Source: Clostridiales bacterium
GTDB taxonomy: Bacteria > Bacillota > Clostridia > Saccharofermentanales > DTU023
Reading direction: 5' to 3'
Length of the DNA: 64,000 nucleotides
NCBI GenBank assembly: GCA_004556455.1
Contig: SFGY01000008.1
Span: 31,999-95,998, forward strand
How positions within the stretch are numbered: the first letter of the stretch is position 1; the number at the start of each line of letters is the position of its first letter. Shown in pieces: positions 24,099-33,025 of this stretch. The position numbers and the translations under genes were made by a program. The notes beneath the pieces are model-generated. The model searched no databases. It was not told the origin of the DNA and saw only the letters and a list, made by a program, of their open reading frames with translations.

Positions 24099-25289
24099 TT
24101 AGCGGCCGCAGGCCTGAGCCAGCAAATCCCTGAAGAGAGGCAGGGCACGACGTATGCGGTCATTGGGAACACAATAGGAAATGCGCACGTAGTCCGGACA
24201 ACCAAAGCCAACACCTGGAACGATCAGGACGTTTTTCTCCATAGCCATTTCAGAGAAAGCGGAACCATCGCCGTTGGGAGCTTTGACAAAAAGATAAAAG
24301 GCCCCGTCCGGGTGCACACAGTTATAGCCCATCTCGCTCAGACTGCCGTAAAGCAACTGACGATTTTCTTCGTACGGCTGCAAATCAGGACGTTCTTTTA
24401 TGCAGCTTTCAATCACTCTCTGGGCCAGCGCAGGGGCGCAGACGTAACCCATGGTTCTGGCCGCTCCGGAGATGGCCAGATAAAGCTCCTTTGCATCTTC
24501 GGCTTCGGGTGGAACCAGCGTATAACCGATACGTTCACCCGGGATCGAGAAGCTCTTTGACCAGCTGTAGCAGATAATGCTGTTCTTATAAATCGAAGGA
24601 ATCCAGGGCACTTCAAGCCCGTCATAAGCCAGTTCACGGTAAGGCTCATCCGAAATCAGGTAAATGGGATGACCGAAATTCCGGCTCTTCTCCTCCAGCA
24701 GAGAGGCCAGTGTTTTAAGCTCTTCGCGGGTGTAGATTTTTCCACCGGGATTATTGGGCGAATTGATAATAACCCCCTGAGTGGACGCGTCAATCGCCTC
24801 CTTCAGGGCCTCCAGATTGACGCGGAAATCCGCTGCTGCAGGAACATAGTCGAATTTCCCTCCCTTGCTCTCAACGAAGTTCCGATATTCCGGAAAAAAA
24901 GGCGCCATGGCCAGAATTTTGGACTGATGGTCGAGGGTAAGAGCTTTGAAGACTGCGCAGAGTGAAGCGGCTGCTCCGCAGCTCAGATATAAATCCCCGG
25001 GCCCGTAGTGCGTATGATAGCGTTCATTGAGATCATCCACGATCGCCTGGCGGGCCTCTGGACGTCCGGCGCTGACCGTGTAGGTGTGCAGCGCTACGGG
25101 ATCGATTTCACGGTTCAGCTTCTCCCAGCATTGCGCAACTTTAGAAGGCATGGGGACAGAAGGGCTGCCCAGAGTAAAATCGAAAACATGATCCGGGCCG
25201 AGTTTTTTCGCCTGAATCTGACCATAATTAAACAATTTACGTATAGGCGACGGTTGCGCGCCCAATTCATACATGCTTTTTGAAATCAT
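24099..25289 (-). CDS. PLP-dependent aminotransferase, class I fold
   Basis: A 396-residue fold-type I aminotransferase. The PLP lysine is in SWSKSFSIPGERIGY, the NSPNNPGG motif binds PLP, the aspartate is in YLISDEPYRELAYDG, and the substrate-carboxylate arginine is in DYVRISYCVP. RBS AAGGAG precedes the ATG. It closes the operon ptb-iorA-iorB, so its likely task is to turn an amino acid into the 2-oxo acid used by the oxidoreductase. Substrate range (aromatic, branched-chain, alanine) cannot be told from sequence by eye. Confidence 0.88.
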   Translation of the reverse strand: MISKSMYELGAQPSPIRKLFNYGQIQAKKLGPDHVFDFTLGSPSVPMPSKVAQCWEKLNREIDPVALHTYTVSAGRPEARQAIVDDLNERYHTHYGPGDLYLSCGAAASLCAVFKALTLDHQSKILAMAPFFPEYRNFVESKGGKFDYVPAAADFRVNLEALKEAIDASTQGVIINSPNNPGGKIYTREELKTLASLLEEKSRNFGHPIYLISDEPYRELAYDGLEVPWIPSIYKNSIICYSWSKSFSIPGERIGYTLVPPEAEDAKELYLAISGAARTMGYVCAPALAQRVIESCIKERPDLQPYEENRQLLYGSLSEMGYNCVHPDGAFYLFVKAPNGDGSAFSEMAMEKNVLIVPGVGFGCPDYVRISYCVPNDRIRRALPLFRDLLAQACGR

Positions 25290-25400
25290 CAGCGGCTCCT
25301 TTGTGAAACTTTTCCTCTGTCGACACGGAGGTCTGAGGCGGAGCGTGGCAGGGTTTATCTCTCCCCCGCACCGTCTGCAAAGGAAAACAGTTCCGGCGTT

Positions 25401-25988
25401 CTATTGATGTGAAACCAGCTCACGTCCTTTGCGGAAGGCCAGCAGGTTAATCTCCTTGAATTTCTCCGGAACAACCCGCGCAATCACCTCTTCCCATTCA
25501 AGTTTTTGCAGAACCGGGAAGGCTTCGACCATCGCTCCGAAGAGGACGACGTTGGCCACCTTGGGATTGCCGATCTCCAATGCCTCTTTCATGGCGTCAA
25601 AGGAATAGACTTTGAAATTGGCCTGCATGGCCTCAAGCAGTCCCTGGGGGTATTCGACTTTGCCGCTGGCCACGGGCAGCGGAACAATTTCCAGATTATT
25701 GATGACCGCTACACCGTCCGGTTTGAGGAACTGACTGTTGCGGACGGCCTCCATTTTTTCGAAAGCCACGAGTACATCGGCTTCACCCGGACCGATAATG
25801 GGGGAATCAACCTGCTCACCATAGCGAACCTGCGTAGAGACGCTCCCGCCGCGCTGAGCCATTCCGTGGATTTCACTCATCTTGACATCGTAGCCGCCGG
25901 CCAGGAGACCCTCCGTCAGGATTTTTGAAACCAGAATGGTTCCTTGTCCGCCAACTCCGGAAAGAAGAATACTGTGTACGTTTGACAT
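25401..25988 (-). CDS. iorB: Indolepyruvate ferredoxin oxidoreductase, beta subunit
   Basis: A 195-residue gamma-type subunit of 2-oxoacid:ferredoxin oxidoreductases. It begins SILLSGVGGQGTILVSKIL and has KMSEIHGMAQRGGSVSTQVRYG, the family signatures. The ATG at 25988 lies five nt after the iorA stop; an upstream in-frame codon would overlap iorA. With IorA it oxidatively decarboxylates aryl pyruvates to aryl-acetyl-CoA and reduces ferredoxin. Confidence 0.93.
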   Translation of the reverse strand: MSNVHSILLSGVGGQGTILVSKILTEGLLAGGYDVKMSEIHGMAQRGGSVSTQVRYGEQVDSPIIGPGEADVLVAFEKMEAVRNSQFLKPDGVAVINNLEIVPLPVASGKVEYPQGLLEAMQANFKVYSFDAMKEALEIGNPKVANVVLFGAMVEAFPVLQKLEWEEVIARVVPEKFKEINLLAFRKGRELVSHQ

Positions 25989-25992
25989 AGGA

Positions 25993-27762
25993 TTAAGCCT
26001 CCACTTTCTTGATTGCCTGAACCGGGCAGACCTGAGCACAGACCTCACAGCCTACACAGAGGGTTGCATCAATATTGGATTTACCGTCTTTCATGAAGAT
26101 CGCCGGGCAGCCTACCCGGAGGCAGCTCTTGCAGCCGATGCAAGTGTCGCGATCGACTTTGCAAAGTCCCTTCTCATGCTTGATGCCCTTAATCAGCAGA
26201 CAGGGGCGACGTGTGATGATGGCCGGGCGGCGCCCATCTTTGAGGAAGGCCACGGCATCGTCTATGGTTTTTTTCATGGCTTTCAGATCCTGCGGATCCA
26301 CCACGAGAACGTCCGTAAAACCAATGGCCTTGAGCAGTTTTTCGATATCAATTCTGGTGGCTACTTCCCCGAAGAGATTCTTGCCCGTTCCTGGATTGTC
26401 CTGCTGGCCCGTCATACTGGTGATGCTGTTATCCAGAATACAGGGAATCACGTGGCCATCGTTATACATGATTTCGACTGCACCGGTGATGCCGCTGTGG
26501 AAGAAGGTCGAATCACCGATGACGCCGAACACGACATACTGATCTTTGCGGCCGGAAAGCTCAAAGGCTTTGGCGTAGCCGTGGCCTGCGGAGAGGGAGG
26601 CACCCATGCAGATGACGCTGTCCATCGCATTCATGGGGTCGGCGCTGCCCAGGGTGTAACAGCCGATATCACCTGAAATGACCGCATCTTTGCGACGCGA
26701 GAGCGTGTAGAAAAAGCCACGGTGAGGGCAGCCCGGGCAAAGCGCAGGCGGCCGTGCCACAATCGGCGTGTTGAGTTCCTTGCGTTCTGCTCTGATGCCA
26801 AAGATACATTCGCGGACAATTTCCGTATTGAGTTCATGGCAGACAGGCAGTTTTTCCTTGCCGATGCAGGCGATGCCCATGGCTTTGATATGCATTTCAA
26901 GGAAGGGATCCAGCTCTTCGACGACATAGAGGGTTTCCACCGAGGCGGCGAAGTCTTGGATCAGTTTTTCCGGGAGCGGCCAGGTCATGCCGAGTTTCAG
27001 GAAAGAAGTCCCCTCCGGGAATGCCTCATGAGCATAGTGATAGGCGACGCCGCTGCTGATCACGCCAATCTTGCCATCCCCCCTGATGACTTCATTGAGA
27101 TCGGATTGATCGTTAAATTCCGCCATGGCTTTCAGGCGTTCTTCGAGTTCCGGGTGATGGACAAAGGCGTTGGCCGGACTGGCTATAAATTTTTTAACCT
27201 GACGGCTGTAGGCGCGGGGCTCCTGCTCTTCGCGCTCGCCCAGCTCCACCACGCCCTTGGAGTGGCAGACGCGTGTGGTCATGCGGAAAATGACCGGCGT
27301 ATCGAATTTTTCTGAAATCTCGTAAGCCTTTTTGATATAGTCTTTGCAGTTTTGCGAATTGGCCGGCTCCACCATGGGAAGTTTAGCCGCTTCGGCATAA
27401 TGGCGGTTATCCTGTTCATTCTGGGAGGAGAACATGCTTGGATCATCCGCCGAAATAATGACCAATCCGGCGCCCACACCGTTGTAGGCGGAAGTAAAAA
27501 TCGGATCTGCCGCAACGTTGACACCGACGTGCTTCATAGCTGCCAGGGCGCGCACCCCTGCAATGGAAGCACCATAAGCCGCTTCAACCGCAACTTTTTC
27601 GTTGGGCGCCCACTCAGCGTTCACTTTGTGCTCGTAGTTCGCATTGGGAAAAGCCTCAAAAATTTCAGTACTTGGCGTTCCCGGATAAGCACTGCCAAAG
27701 ACTACGCCAGCTTCCCAGGCACCACGGGCCACGGCTTCATTGCCGCTCATCAGTTGTTTCAT
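25993..27762 (-). CDS. iorA: Indolepyruvate ferredoxin oxidoreductase, alpha subunit
   Basis: A 589-residue TPP enzyme. Residues 1-190 form the pyrimidine-binding domain (GNEAVARGAWEAGVVFGSAYPGTPSTE), the middle the TPP-binding domain (GDIGCYTLGS and GVIGDSTFFHSGITG), and the C-terminus two [4Fe-4S] motifs, CIGCKSC...CP and CVGCEVC...CP; the first site departs slightly from canon (CLRVGCPA). The ATG at 27762 has GAGGAGG six bases upstream. It gives acyl-CoA, CO2 and reduced ferredoxin from a 2-oxo acid. Its neighbours provide the oxo acid (aminotransferase) and use the acyl-CoA (Ptb-like). Confidence 0.96.
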   Translation of the reverse strand: MKQLMSGNEAVARGAWEAGVVFGSAYPGTPSTEIFEAFPNANYEHKVNAEWAPNEKVAVEAAYGASIAGVRALAAMKHVGVNVAADPIFTSAYNGVGAGLVIISADDPSMFSSQNEQDNRHYAEAAKLPMVEPANSQNCKDYIKKAYEISEKFDTPVIFRMTTRVCHSKGVVELGEREEQEPRAYSRQVKKFIASPANAFVHHPELEERLKAMAEFNDQSDLNEVIRGDGKIGVISSGVAYHYAHEAFPEGTSFLKLGMTWPLPEKLIQDFAASVETLYVVEELDPFLEMHIKAMGIACIGKEKLPVCHELNTEIVRECIFGIRAERKELNTPIVARPPALCPGCPHRGFFYTLSRRKDAVISGDIGCYTLGSADPMNAMDSVICMGASLSAGHGYAKAFELSGRKDQYVVFGVIGDSTFFHSGITGAVEIMYNDGHVIPCILDNSITSMTGQQDNPGTGKNLFGEVATRIDIEKLLKAIGFTDVLVVDPQDLKAMKKTIDDAVAFLKDGRRPAIITRRPCLLIKGIKHEKGLCKVDRDTCIGCKSCLRVGCPAIFMKDGKSNIDATLCVGCEVCAQVCPVQAIKKVEA

Positions 27763-27827
27763 TTTTTCCTCCTCTTGCCACAATCGGCTGGCCCCATGAG
27801 GGCACGCTTCTATTCAGAAAAACAGGG

Positions 27828-28739
27828 CTAAAAATTCCCACTTCTGGCCGCCACAGCAGCCAGGGCAATGGAATTCAGTTTGGCCTCACTCGGATCAGCC
27901 CGGGAAACCAGCAGCACCGGAGCTTTTGCTCCGAGTATGATACCGCCGTTCATGGCCTGGCCAAAAAGGCTCATGGTTTTGCCGAAGGCATTGCCCACCT
28001 GGTAATCCGGAACCAGAACGATATCGGCCTCGCCAGCTCCTTTAGCCTCATAATGCTTGTGAGCACAGGCTTCGCGGCTGAGTGCAAGATCCAGACCAAC
28101 AGGGCCATACACATTCATTCCGAAAGTCTGCCAATGCTCTTTCATCACGGCGATGGCTTCTGCGTCGACCATATCGGGCTGTCTTGGATCCACCTTTTCT
28201 GCACCGCAGAGCAGAGCGGCATTGATCTCTTCATAGCCCAGCGCCTGCATCAGTCTGGCCGCATTCTCTAAAATGCCGATCTTCTGTTCGCGGGAAGGAA
28301 AAGTCAGCATTCCACCATCTGTATTGTTGATAAATTTTGGGTAGGCGGGCAATTCATAGAGCATACAGTGCGAAATGAGCTTTCCGCTGCGCAGACCATA
28401 TTCCTTATTAAGGACGGCATGCATGAGTTGAGCGGTTCCCAGAAAGCCCTTGAGCAGCGCAGCAGCTTCTCCATCGTGGACAAGGCGCACGGCCTGCGCC
28501 GCAGCTGCCTCCGGATTTTTTTCATCAAGGATGCGAAAGTCCTGCGGGCAACCGCCTGCCTGCTCAAGCAAGCTGTAAATCTTTTTTTCATCCCCCACCA
28601 GAATGGCTTCGGCAAGACCTTGCTCCTGAGCCTGGATCACGGCCTCAATGACCGCTTCATCCTCTGCCGCAGCCACGGCAATGGTCAGGCCACCTGCTGC
28701 AATGGCCGCTTTTCTTAAAGCGGCAAAATTTTGAATCAT
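27828..28739 (-). CDS. Phosphate butyryl/acetyltransferase family protein (Ptb-like)
   Basis: A 303-residue phosphate acyltransferase, the normal length for Ptb. Visible family segments are AILVGDEKKI, LLKGFLGTAQLMHAVL, AALLCGAEKVDP, AKGAGEADIVLVPDYQVGNAFGK and LVSRADPSEAKLNSIALA. It should convert an acyl-CoA and phosphate to acyl phosphate. Being first in an operon with IorAB and an aminotransferase, it likely handles the acyl-CoA formed from an amino acid, so that a kinase outside this window can make ATP. No acid-kinase gene is present here. GAAGGAG precedes the ATG. Confidence 0.88.
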   Translation of the reverse strand: MIQNFAALRKAAIAAGGLTIAVAAAEDEAVIEAVIQAQEQGLAEAILVGDEKKIYSLLEQAGGCPQDFRILDEKNPEAAAAQAVRLVHDGEAAALLKGFLGTAQLMHAVLNKEYGLRSGKLISHCMLYELPAYPKFINNTDGGMLTFPSREQKIGILENAARLMQALGYEEINAALLCGAEKVDPRQPDMVDAEAIAVMKEHWQTFGMNVYGPVGLDLALSREACAHKHYEAKGAGEADIVLVPDYQVGNAFGKTMSLFGQAMNGGIILGAKAPVLLVSRADPSEAKLNSIALAAVAARSGNF

Positions 28740-29102
28740 GGCTTTTTCTCCTTCTTCCTGCCTTGTGCCGACCTGTGTGCTGAGACTGAGAAAAAAGCAG
28801 GCGCCAATAAAGGCCGGGGACAGCTCAGCTTCTGAAAATATTGCACTAAAAAATCACACAAAGTCGTCTATATTATAGACGTAAAGTGCGAAAAAAGAAG
28901 AGAAGTTAAGATTTTTTTGACAAAGTTCACAAAGGAGATTCGTCCTGCCCGCACGATTTCTCCTCTGTACCTGCTAAGTTGGCGCGGCTTCGGCTGGAAA
29001 TCAGCAGGCAGGAAGAAATCTGCATGCAGGAATCAGCAGCAGCAGGAACGAATCAACAGTCAACAGCAGGCAGGAATCAGCCGTTGGCAGCCTGGATCGC
29101 CA
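28740..29102. other. Intergenic region before ptb
   Basis: No gene is supported here. It holds an untranslated leader of about 125 nt before ptb, the 17-bp palindrome at 28865-28881, and a stretch with short CAGGAATCAG repeats (near 29028 and 29075) that looks like drifted sequence after the lipoprotein-like gene. Confidence 0.5.
28865..28881. promoter_or_regulatory. 17-bp palindromic site before the ptb-ior operon
   Basis: CGTCTATA-T-TATAGACG is a perfect inverted repeat around one central base. It contains TATAAT on the minus strand (28872-28877), so it could be an operator lying over the -10 of the ptb promoter. No good -35 is visible. Confidence 0.5.
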
Positions 29103-30722
29103 TCAGCCCTGCGGCTTTTCCTTTTCACTGTTTTCCTGAGTATCTTCGGCGGGCGCTGCCGGCTGACTTTCCGCTTCGGGGCTGAAAAGATCGCCCAGCA
29201 GTTCGGCAAAGCTCTTGCTCTCATCAGCTTTGTTTTCCTCCGACTGCCCGTCCGCCTTTTCTACTGACTTTTCCTTTTTGGGAATTTCAGCAGCCAGAAT
29301 GGTGAACTGCAAAGAACTCACGTTCTTGTTTTTCTCCGATACAAAGGACTGAGCTTTGACGGCGGGCGTCAGCGCATTGAGGTAGTCTCCAAGCTGATCG
29401 TCGCGAATGGCCGCCATCAACGTTTTTAAACTGTCGATGCTGCGTCTGAAAGTCGTCTTGTTCTCAGAAAGCAGCCCCTGAAGCTGACCCACTTTGGCCA
29501 GTGTTTCCTGCAGCTTAGCCAGGTCTGTCTCATCGAGATTAGCCGCAGCGCTGATGCTGGGCGCCAGCTCTCTGAACTTGCCTGCTGTCTGATTGACGAT
29601 CATCATCTTAGAGAAATAAGCATTTCTGAGCAGATCCAGATCTTTTTTCATGCTTTCCGCCTGCCCGGCAGGTAAGTTTTCAGCCATTTTAGCTAGGCGG
29701 TCCATAGCCTCATTGGCCGCTTTATCTTCGGCATCGAGTTTGCTCTGATCCAGGTTGCGGGAAAACATCTTGAGTTCGAGCGTTCCCGGCAATTTGATAT
29801 CTTTCATCTGCTGCAGCAGAGGGGCGATTTTGCTTAAATCCTGTCCCATAACTTCGGAGGAGAGATCAAGAAACTGTCCATAGAGCTCAGCCGTTTTTCT
29901 GCTGTCAAAGGTCTTTGTTTCCTGTGGATTTTCACCAGGAGCAAGAACCATGCCGAACATTTTATCAACTGGCAGGTTCATTTCCGAAAGATCCAGGGAC
30001 ATGGGCATGGCCACAATCTGGGGACGGCTCATGGCAAAGTCGTTCACCTCGGCCGTAAAACGGAAGATGTTCTTCTCCCCTGGAAAAGCCAGAGCAGTGA
30101 GCATGGTGTTCGCTCCGGCTGCCGATTGAATAAAGCCCGGCGCCGACAAGTTTGTCACGCGTTGATTATCCAGGGTCAGATTGAGCAGCAGCATGAATTG
30201 ATCCGCTAATTTTCCTTTAGCCTGCGGATTGGGTTCTACGGAAAGCTCCAGTTCCAGTTTGCCCTGGGCGCCGGAAAGCTCCTCTGCGCTCCGTTCCTGG
30301 CCATCCAACGTCATGCGAAAATGAAAGTTCCAGGGGAGTTCCTCACGAAGACTTCCCTGGTAGTACCATTCTCCCGGGCCAGCAAGAGCGGTGATTTTAT
30401 CTCCCTCCTGGGTAAGTTCGCTTTCTCCGACCAGACGTTTGACTTCTTCATAAGCTCCGTAGTCACAGATTTCCTGAGCCTCGTCAAGGCGATAACGATT
30501 GACCACGATGAGCGGCTGCTTGACCGCCCCGCTTTCGTCCAGAAAGGCGTAAATCACTTCCTGTTTGGCTGGCGCTTCTTCCTTTGAGCTTTCTTTCGCT
30601 GCAAAAGCCGGGGCTGATCCCAGGAAGGAAAGTAAGACAAGGAGCAGCGACAGAATAAAGGAGATAAACCGCCGGTTTTTTCGCTGCGTGTATGAAGAAC
30701 AGAATGAATGAAGATTTTTCAT
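29103..30722 (-). CDS. Secreted protein of unknown function, partner of the MMPL transporter
   Basis: A 539-residue protein with an N-terminal signal segment (about residues 18-42, ending APAFA-A) and no later membrane segment. The N-terminal half is beta-rich (WYYQGSLREELPWNFHFRMTLDGQERS); the middle (about 330-470) is helical with repeated heptad-like leucines, likely coiled coil; the C-terminus is charged and low in complexity. I do not recognise a domain. It lies about 150 nt downstream of an MMPL-family transporter, similar to the pairing of such transporters with secreted helper proteins, so an export accessory role is possible. Confidence 0.7.
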   Translation of the reverse strand: MKNLHSFCSSYTQRKNRRFISFILSLLLVLLSFLGSAPAFAAKESSKEEAPAKQEVIYAFLDESGAVKQPLIVVNRYRLDEAQEICDYGAYEEVKRLVGESELTQEGDKITALAGPGEWYYQGSLREELPWNFHFRMTLDGQERSAEELSGAQGKLELELSVEPNPQAKGKLADQFMLLLNLTLDNQRVTNLSAPGFIQSAAGANTMLTALAFPGEKNIFRFTAEVNDFAMSRPQIVAMPMSLDLSEMNLPVDKMFGMVLAPGENPQETKTFDSRKTAELYGQFLDLSSEVMGQDLSKIAPLLQQMKDIKLPGTLELKMFSRNLDQSKLDAEDKAANEAMDRLAKMAENLPAGQAESMKKDLDLLRNAYFSKMMIVNQTAGKFRELAPSISAAANLDETDLAKLQETLAKVGQLQGLLSENKTTFRRSIDSLKTLMAAIRDDQLGDYLNALTPAVKAQSFVSEKNKNVSSLQFTILAAEIPKKEKSVEKADGQSEENKADESKSFAELLGDLFSPEAESQPAAPAEDTQENSEKEKPQG

Positions 30723-30874
30723 GAAAAATGACCTTTCGGATAACTGTGATCAGACAGAACGATTGTCGCAACTTTAGCTTAAAACCAGTTCAGAAACTGT
30801 TGCTGGCTTTAAAGAGATAAGTGGAACAGCTCTCGATGTGCAAATAGAATTTATCATATAAAAAATAAAAAAAC

Positions 30875-32977
30875 TCACAACTGTCTGTCGGATCGCTCAC
30901 GTTTTCTCAATGTAAAAGATGCGGGCAGGTTGCTTCTGCGAATCAACGGATCCAGATAGCGCAGGAAAGACGGCAGCAGGAAAATAACGGTTGCCAGGGA
31001 AAGCAGCGCTCCCTGCCCCAGTACCCGACCCAGACCGCTGACGACAGGGATGGTAGAAAAGTGGGCCAGAATGAAGCCCATGACCGAGAGAATGAGGGCA
31101 GGCGGTGTAATCGCCGGCAGGGCCATGCTCACCGCCTCTACGGCTGCTTCCCTGGGCTCCAGTCTCCTGCGAAAGTCCAGATAATATTGGGCAGAAAGGA
31201 TGGCATAGTCTACGGTCGCCCCAAGCTGTATCGTTGAAATAACCAGATAGCCAATGTAGCTGAGTGATTCCTGCTGGAAATAAGGAATAGCCAGATTACA
31301 CCAGATGGCGTATTCAATACTGAAAATCAGGATAAAAGGCAAAGAAAACGAGCGGAAGGAAAAGAAAAGAACCAGGCCGATGGAAAGCAGAGCCAGGCCA
31401 TTGACAATCACATCATCCGCCTGAATGGTGTCACGCATATCAAGGAGAGAGAAAGGAGCTCCGGCCCAACGGGCTTCACCGCCATAGTATTTTGCGCTGA
31501 GGGCACGAAGTTCTTCCGCTGCCTGGAAGGTCAGAGGGCCTTCTTCCGGCAGAGCTGCGCGCACGATAAAACGACTGAGTTCCCCGGACTTAAGCTGGTT
31601 CAGCGCCTCTTTGGGCACAGCTTCTTCGGGAATCTGATAGCCCACCATACCATCATAGCTGATGACGGATTTCACATACGGCAGTTTTTCCAGATCCTGA
31701 TGCAAAAGCTGTTCAGAAGCAGCATCGCCCTGAGGAACCAGCAAAATCAAGTCCTGCATTTCACCGAAGTGCTGACTGATGATACGGCGGTCCTCATACT
31801 CCTGGGAGCCTTCAGGAAAACTTCCCATGCCGTAGAGAAAATGGTTCGCATTTTTAGCTTTAATCAACGGCAGTGTCGTAATGAGCACGACAATCATGAG
31901 CAGAGGGCCAAGCCTGACGGCAAAGCGCGCAAAGGAGCGAAGCGCTTCCATACGGGGCAGAAAAGAACGATGGGTGAGACGGTCAACCCACTTCACGGAG
32001 AGTAAGGTCAGCGAAGGCAGAAGAAAGAGCACCGAAAGCAAACTGAAGAGAATGCCTTTGGCAAGGACGATCCCTAAGTCCGGGCCAATGCGGAACTGCA
32101 TGAAAACAAGAACGATAAAACCAAAAACTGTGGTCAGCGCCGAGGCTGTCACCGCCGAAAAAGACTTCGCTATGGCTTTGGCCATGGCATCTTCGACCTT
32201 GTCCCCTTCCCGGCGGAAGCGTCCGAAATGATTCAGAAGAAAGATGGAATAGTCCATGGAGACAGCCAGCTGCAAAATGGCACCGACAGACTGGGTGATG
32301 AAAGAAACCGAACCAAGAAAGATGTTGGTTCCAAGATTCAGGGGAATCGCCGCAAAAATCGTGAGCATGAAAAGAATGGGTTCAAACCACGATGATGTGA
32401 CCAGAAAAAGGATGGCAAAGGTCATCGGTACGGCAATCATGAAAACATGACTTACTTCACTTGACGCTGAAACGGCCGCCCGCGCAACGCCAACGGCTTC
32501 GCCGCGCAGACGCACAGGTTTGGCAGGACTTTGATCGAGATTTCGGCGAATGCGCTCAAGACTGTGGCGAAAATCTTTTCCACCGAGAGCGACCACAAGT
32601 CTGGCTGTACCATCTTTATAAAAGTTATCAAGATATTCCGGGGCGAGAAGTTCCAGAGGCTGCGTCACATCGGCCACATCATCCAGCCACTGCACGCTGA
32701 CGACGTCGGGATCTGCAGCAATTTTCTTTTTGGCTGTAAGAACGTCGGCCAGATCACAGTCCTCAAGAATGATATCAAGATTGGGCAGGGCATCGCCGAA
32801 GAGATCCTTCACCTCTTTCAGCGCCCGGGTCGATTCTGTATTCTCCGGCAGATAGGTGCTCAGATCGTAATTCACAGGAACCTTGAGAGCTAAAAAAGAA
32901 CCCAGCACAATGGCGATCACGAAAGTGATCAAGATCAATTTTCGATGGCGCAAGATGCCATGAGCAAAATCCAGCAT
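30875..32977 (-). CDS. MMPL/RND-superfamily transporter
   Basis: A 700-residue membrane protein with the MMPL layout: one N-terminal segment, a periplasm-side domain (about 35-165), five or six segments (about 178-360), a second external domain, and six more segments at the end. Internal duplication is clear. Motifs include SMDYSIFLLNHFGRFRREG in the first half and ATVDYAILSAQYYLDFRRR in the second, the acidic residues that carry protons in RND proteins. GGAGG precedes the ATG. It probably exports a lipid or amphiphile. A T-rich tract (about 30847-30870) follows the stop, but no hairpin. Confidence 0.88.
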   Translation of the reverse strand: MLDFAHGILRHRKLILITFVIAIVLGSFLALKVPVNYDLSTYLPENTESTRALKEVKDLFGDALPNLDIILEDCDLADVLTAKKKIAADPDVVSVQWLDDVADVTQPLELLAPEYLDNFYKDGTARLVVALGGKDFRHSLERIRRNLDQSPAKPVRLRGEAVGVARAAVSASSEVSHVFMIAVPMTFAILFLVTSSWFEPILFMLTIFAAIPLNLGTNIFLGSVSFITQSVGAILQLAVSMDYSIFLLNHFGRFRREGDKVEDAMAKAIAKSFSAVTASALTTVFGFIVLVFMQFRIGPDLGIVLAKGILFSLLSVLFLLPSLTLLSVKWVDRLTHRSFLPRMEALRSFARFAVRLGPLLMIVVLITTLPLIKAKNANHFLYGMGSFPEGSQEYEDRRIISQHFGEMQDLILLVPQGDAASEQLLHQDLEKLPYVKSVISYDGMVGYQIPEEAVPKEALNQLKSGELSRFIVRAALPEEGPLTFQAAEELRALSAKYYGGEARWAGAPFSLLDMRDTIQADDVIVNGLALLSIGLVLFFSFRSFSLPFILIFSIEYAIWCNLAIPYFQQESLSYIGYLVISTIQLGATVDYAILSAQYYLDFRRRLEPREAAVEAVSMALPAITPPALILSVMGFILAHFSTIPVVSGLGRVLGQGALLSLATVIFLLPSFLRYLDPLIRRSNLPASFTLRKRERSDRQL

Positions 32978-33025
32978 AATACCTCCGCCGTCAGCAAAAC
33001 TTTTCCGGACAATCAGTTTATTTTA

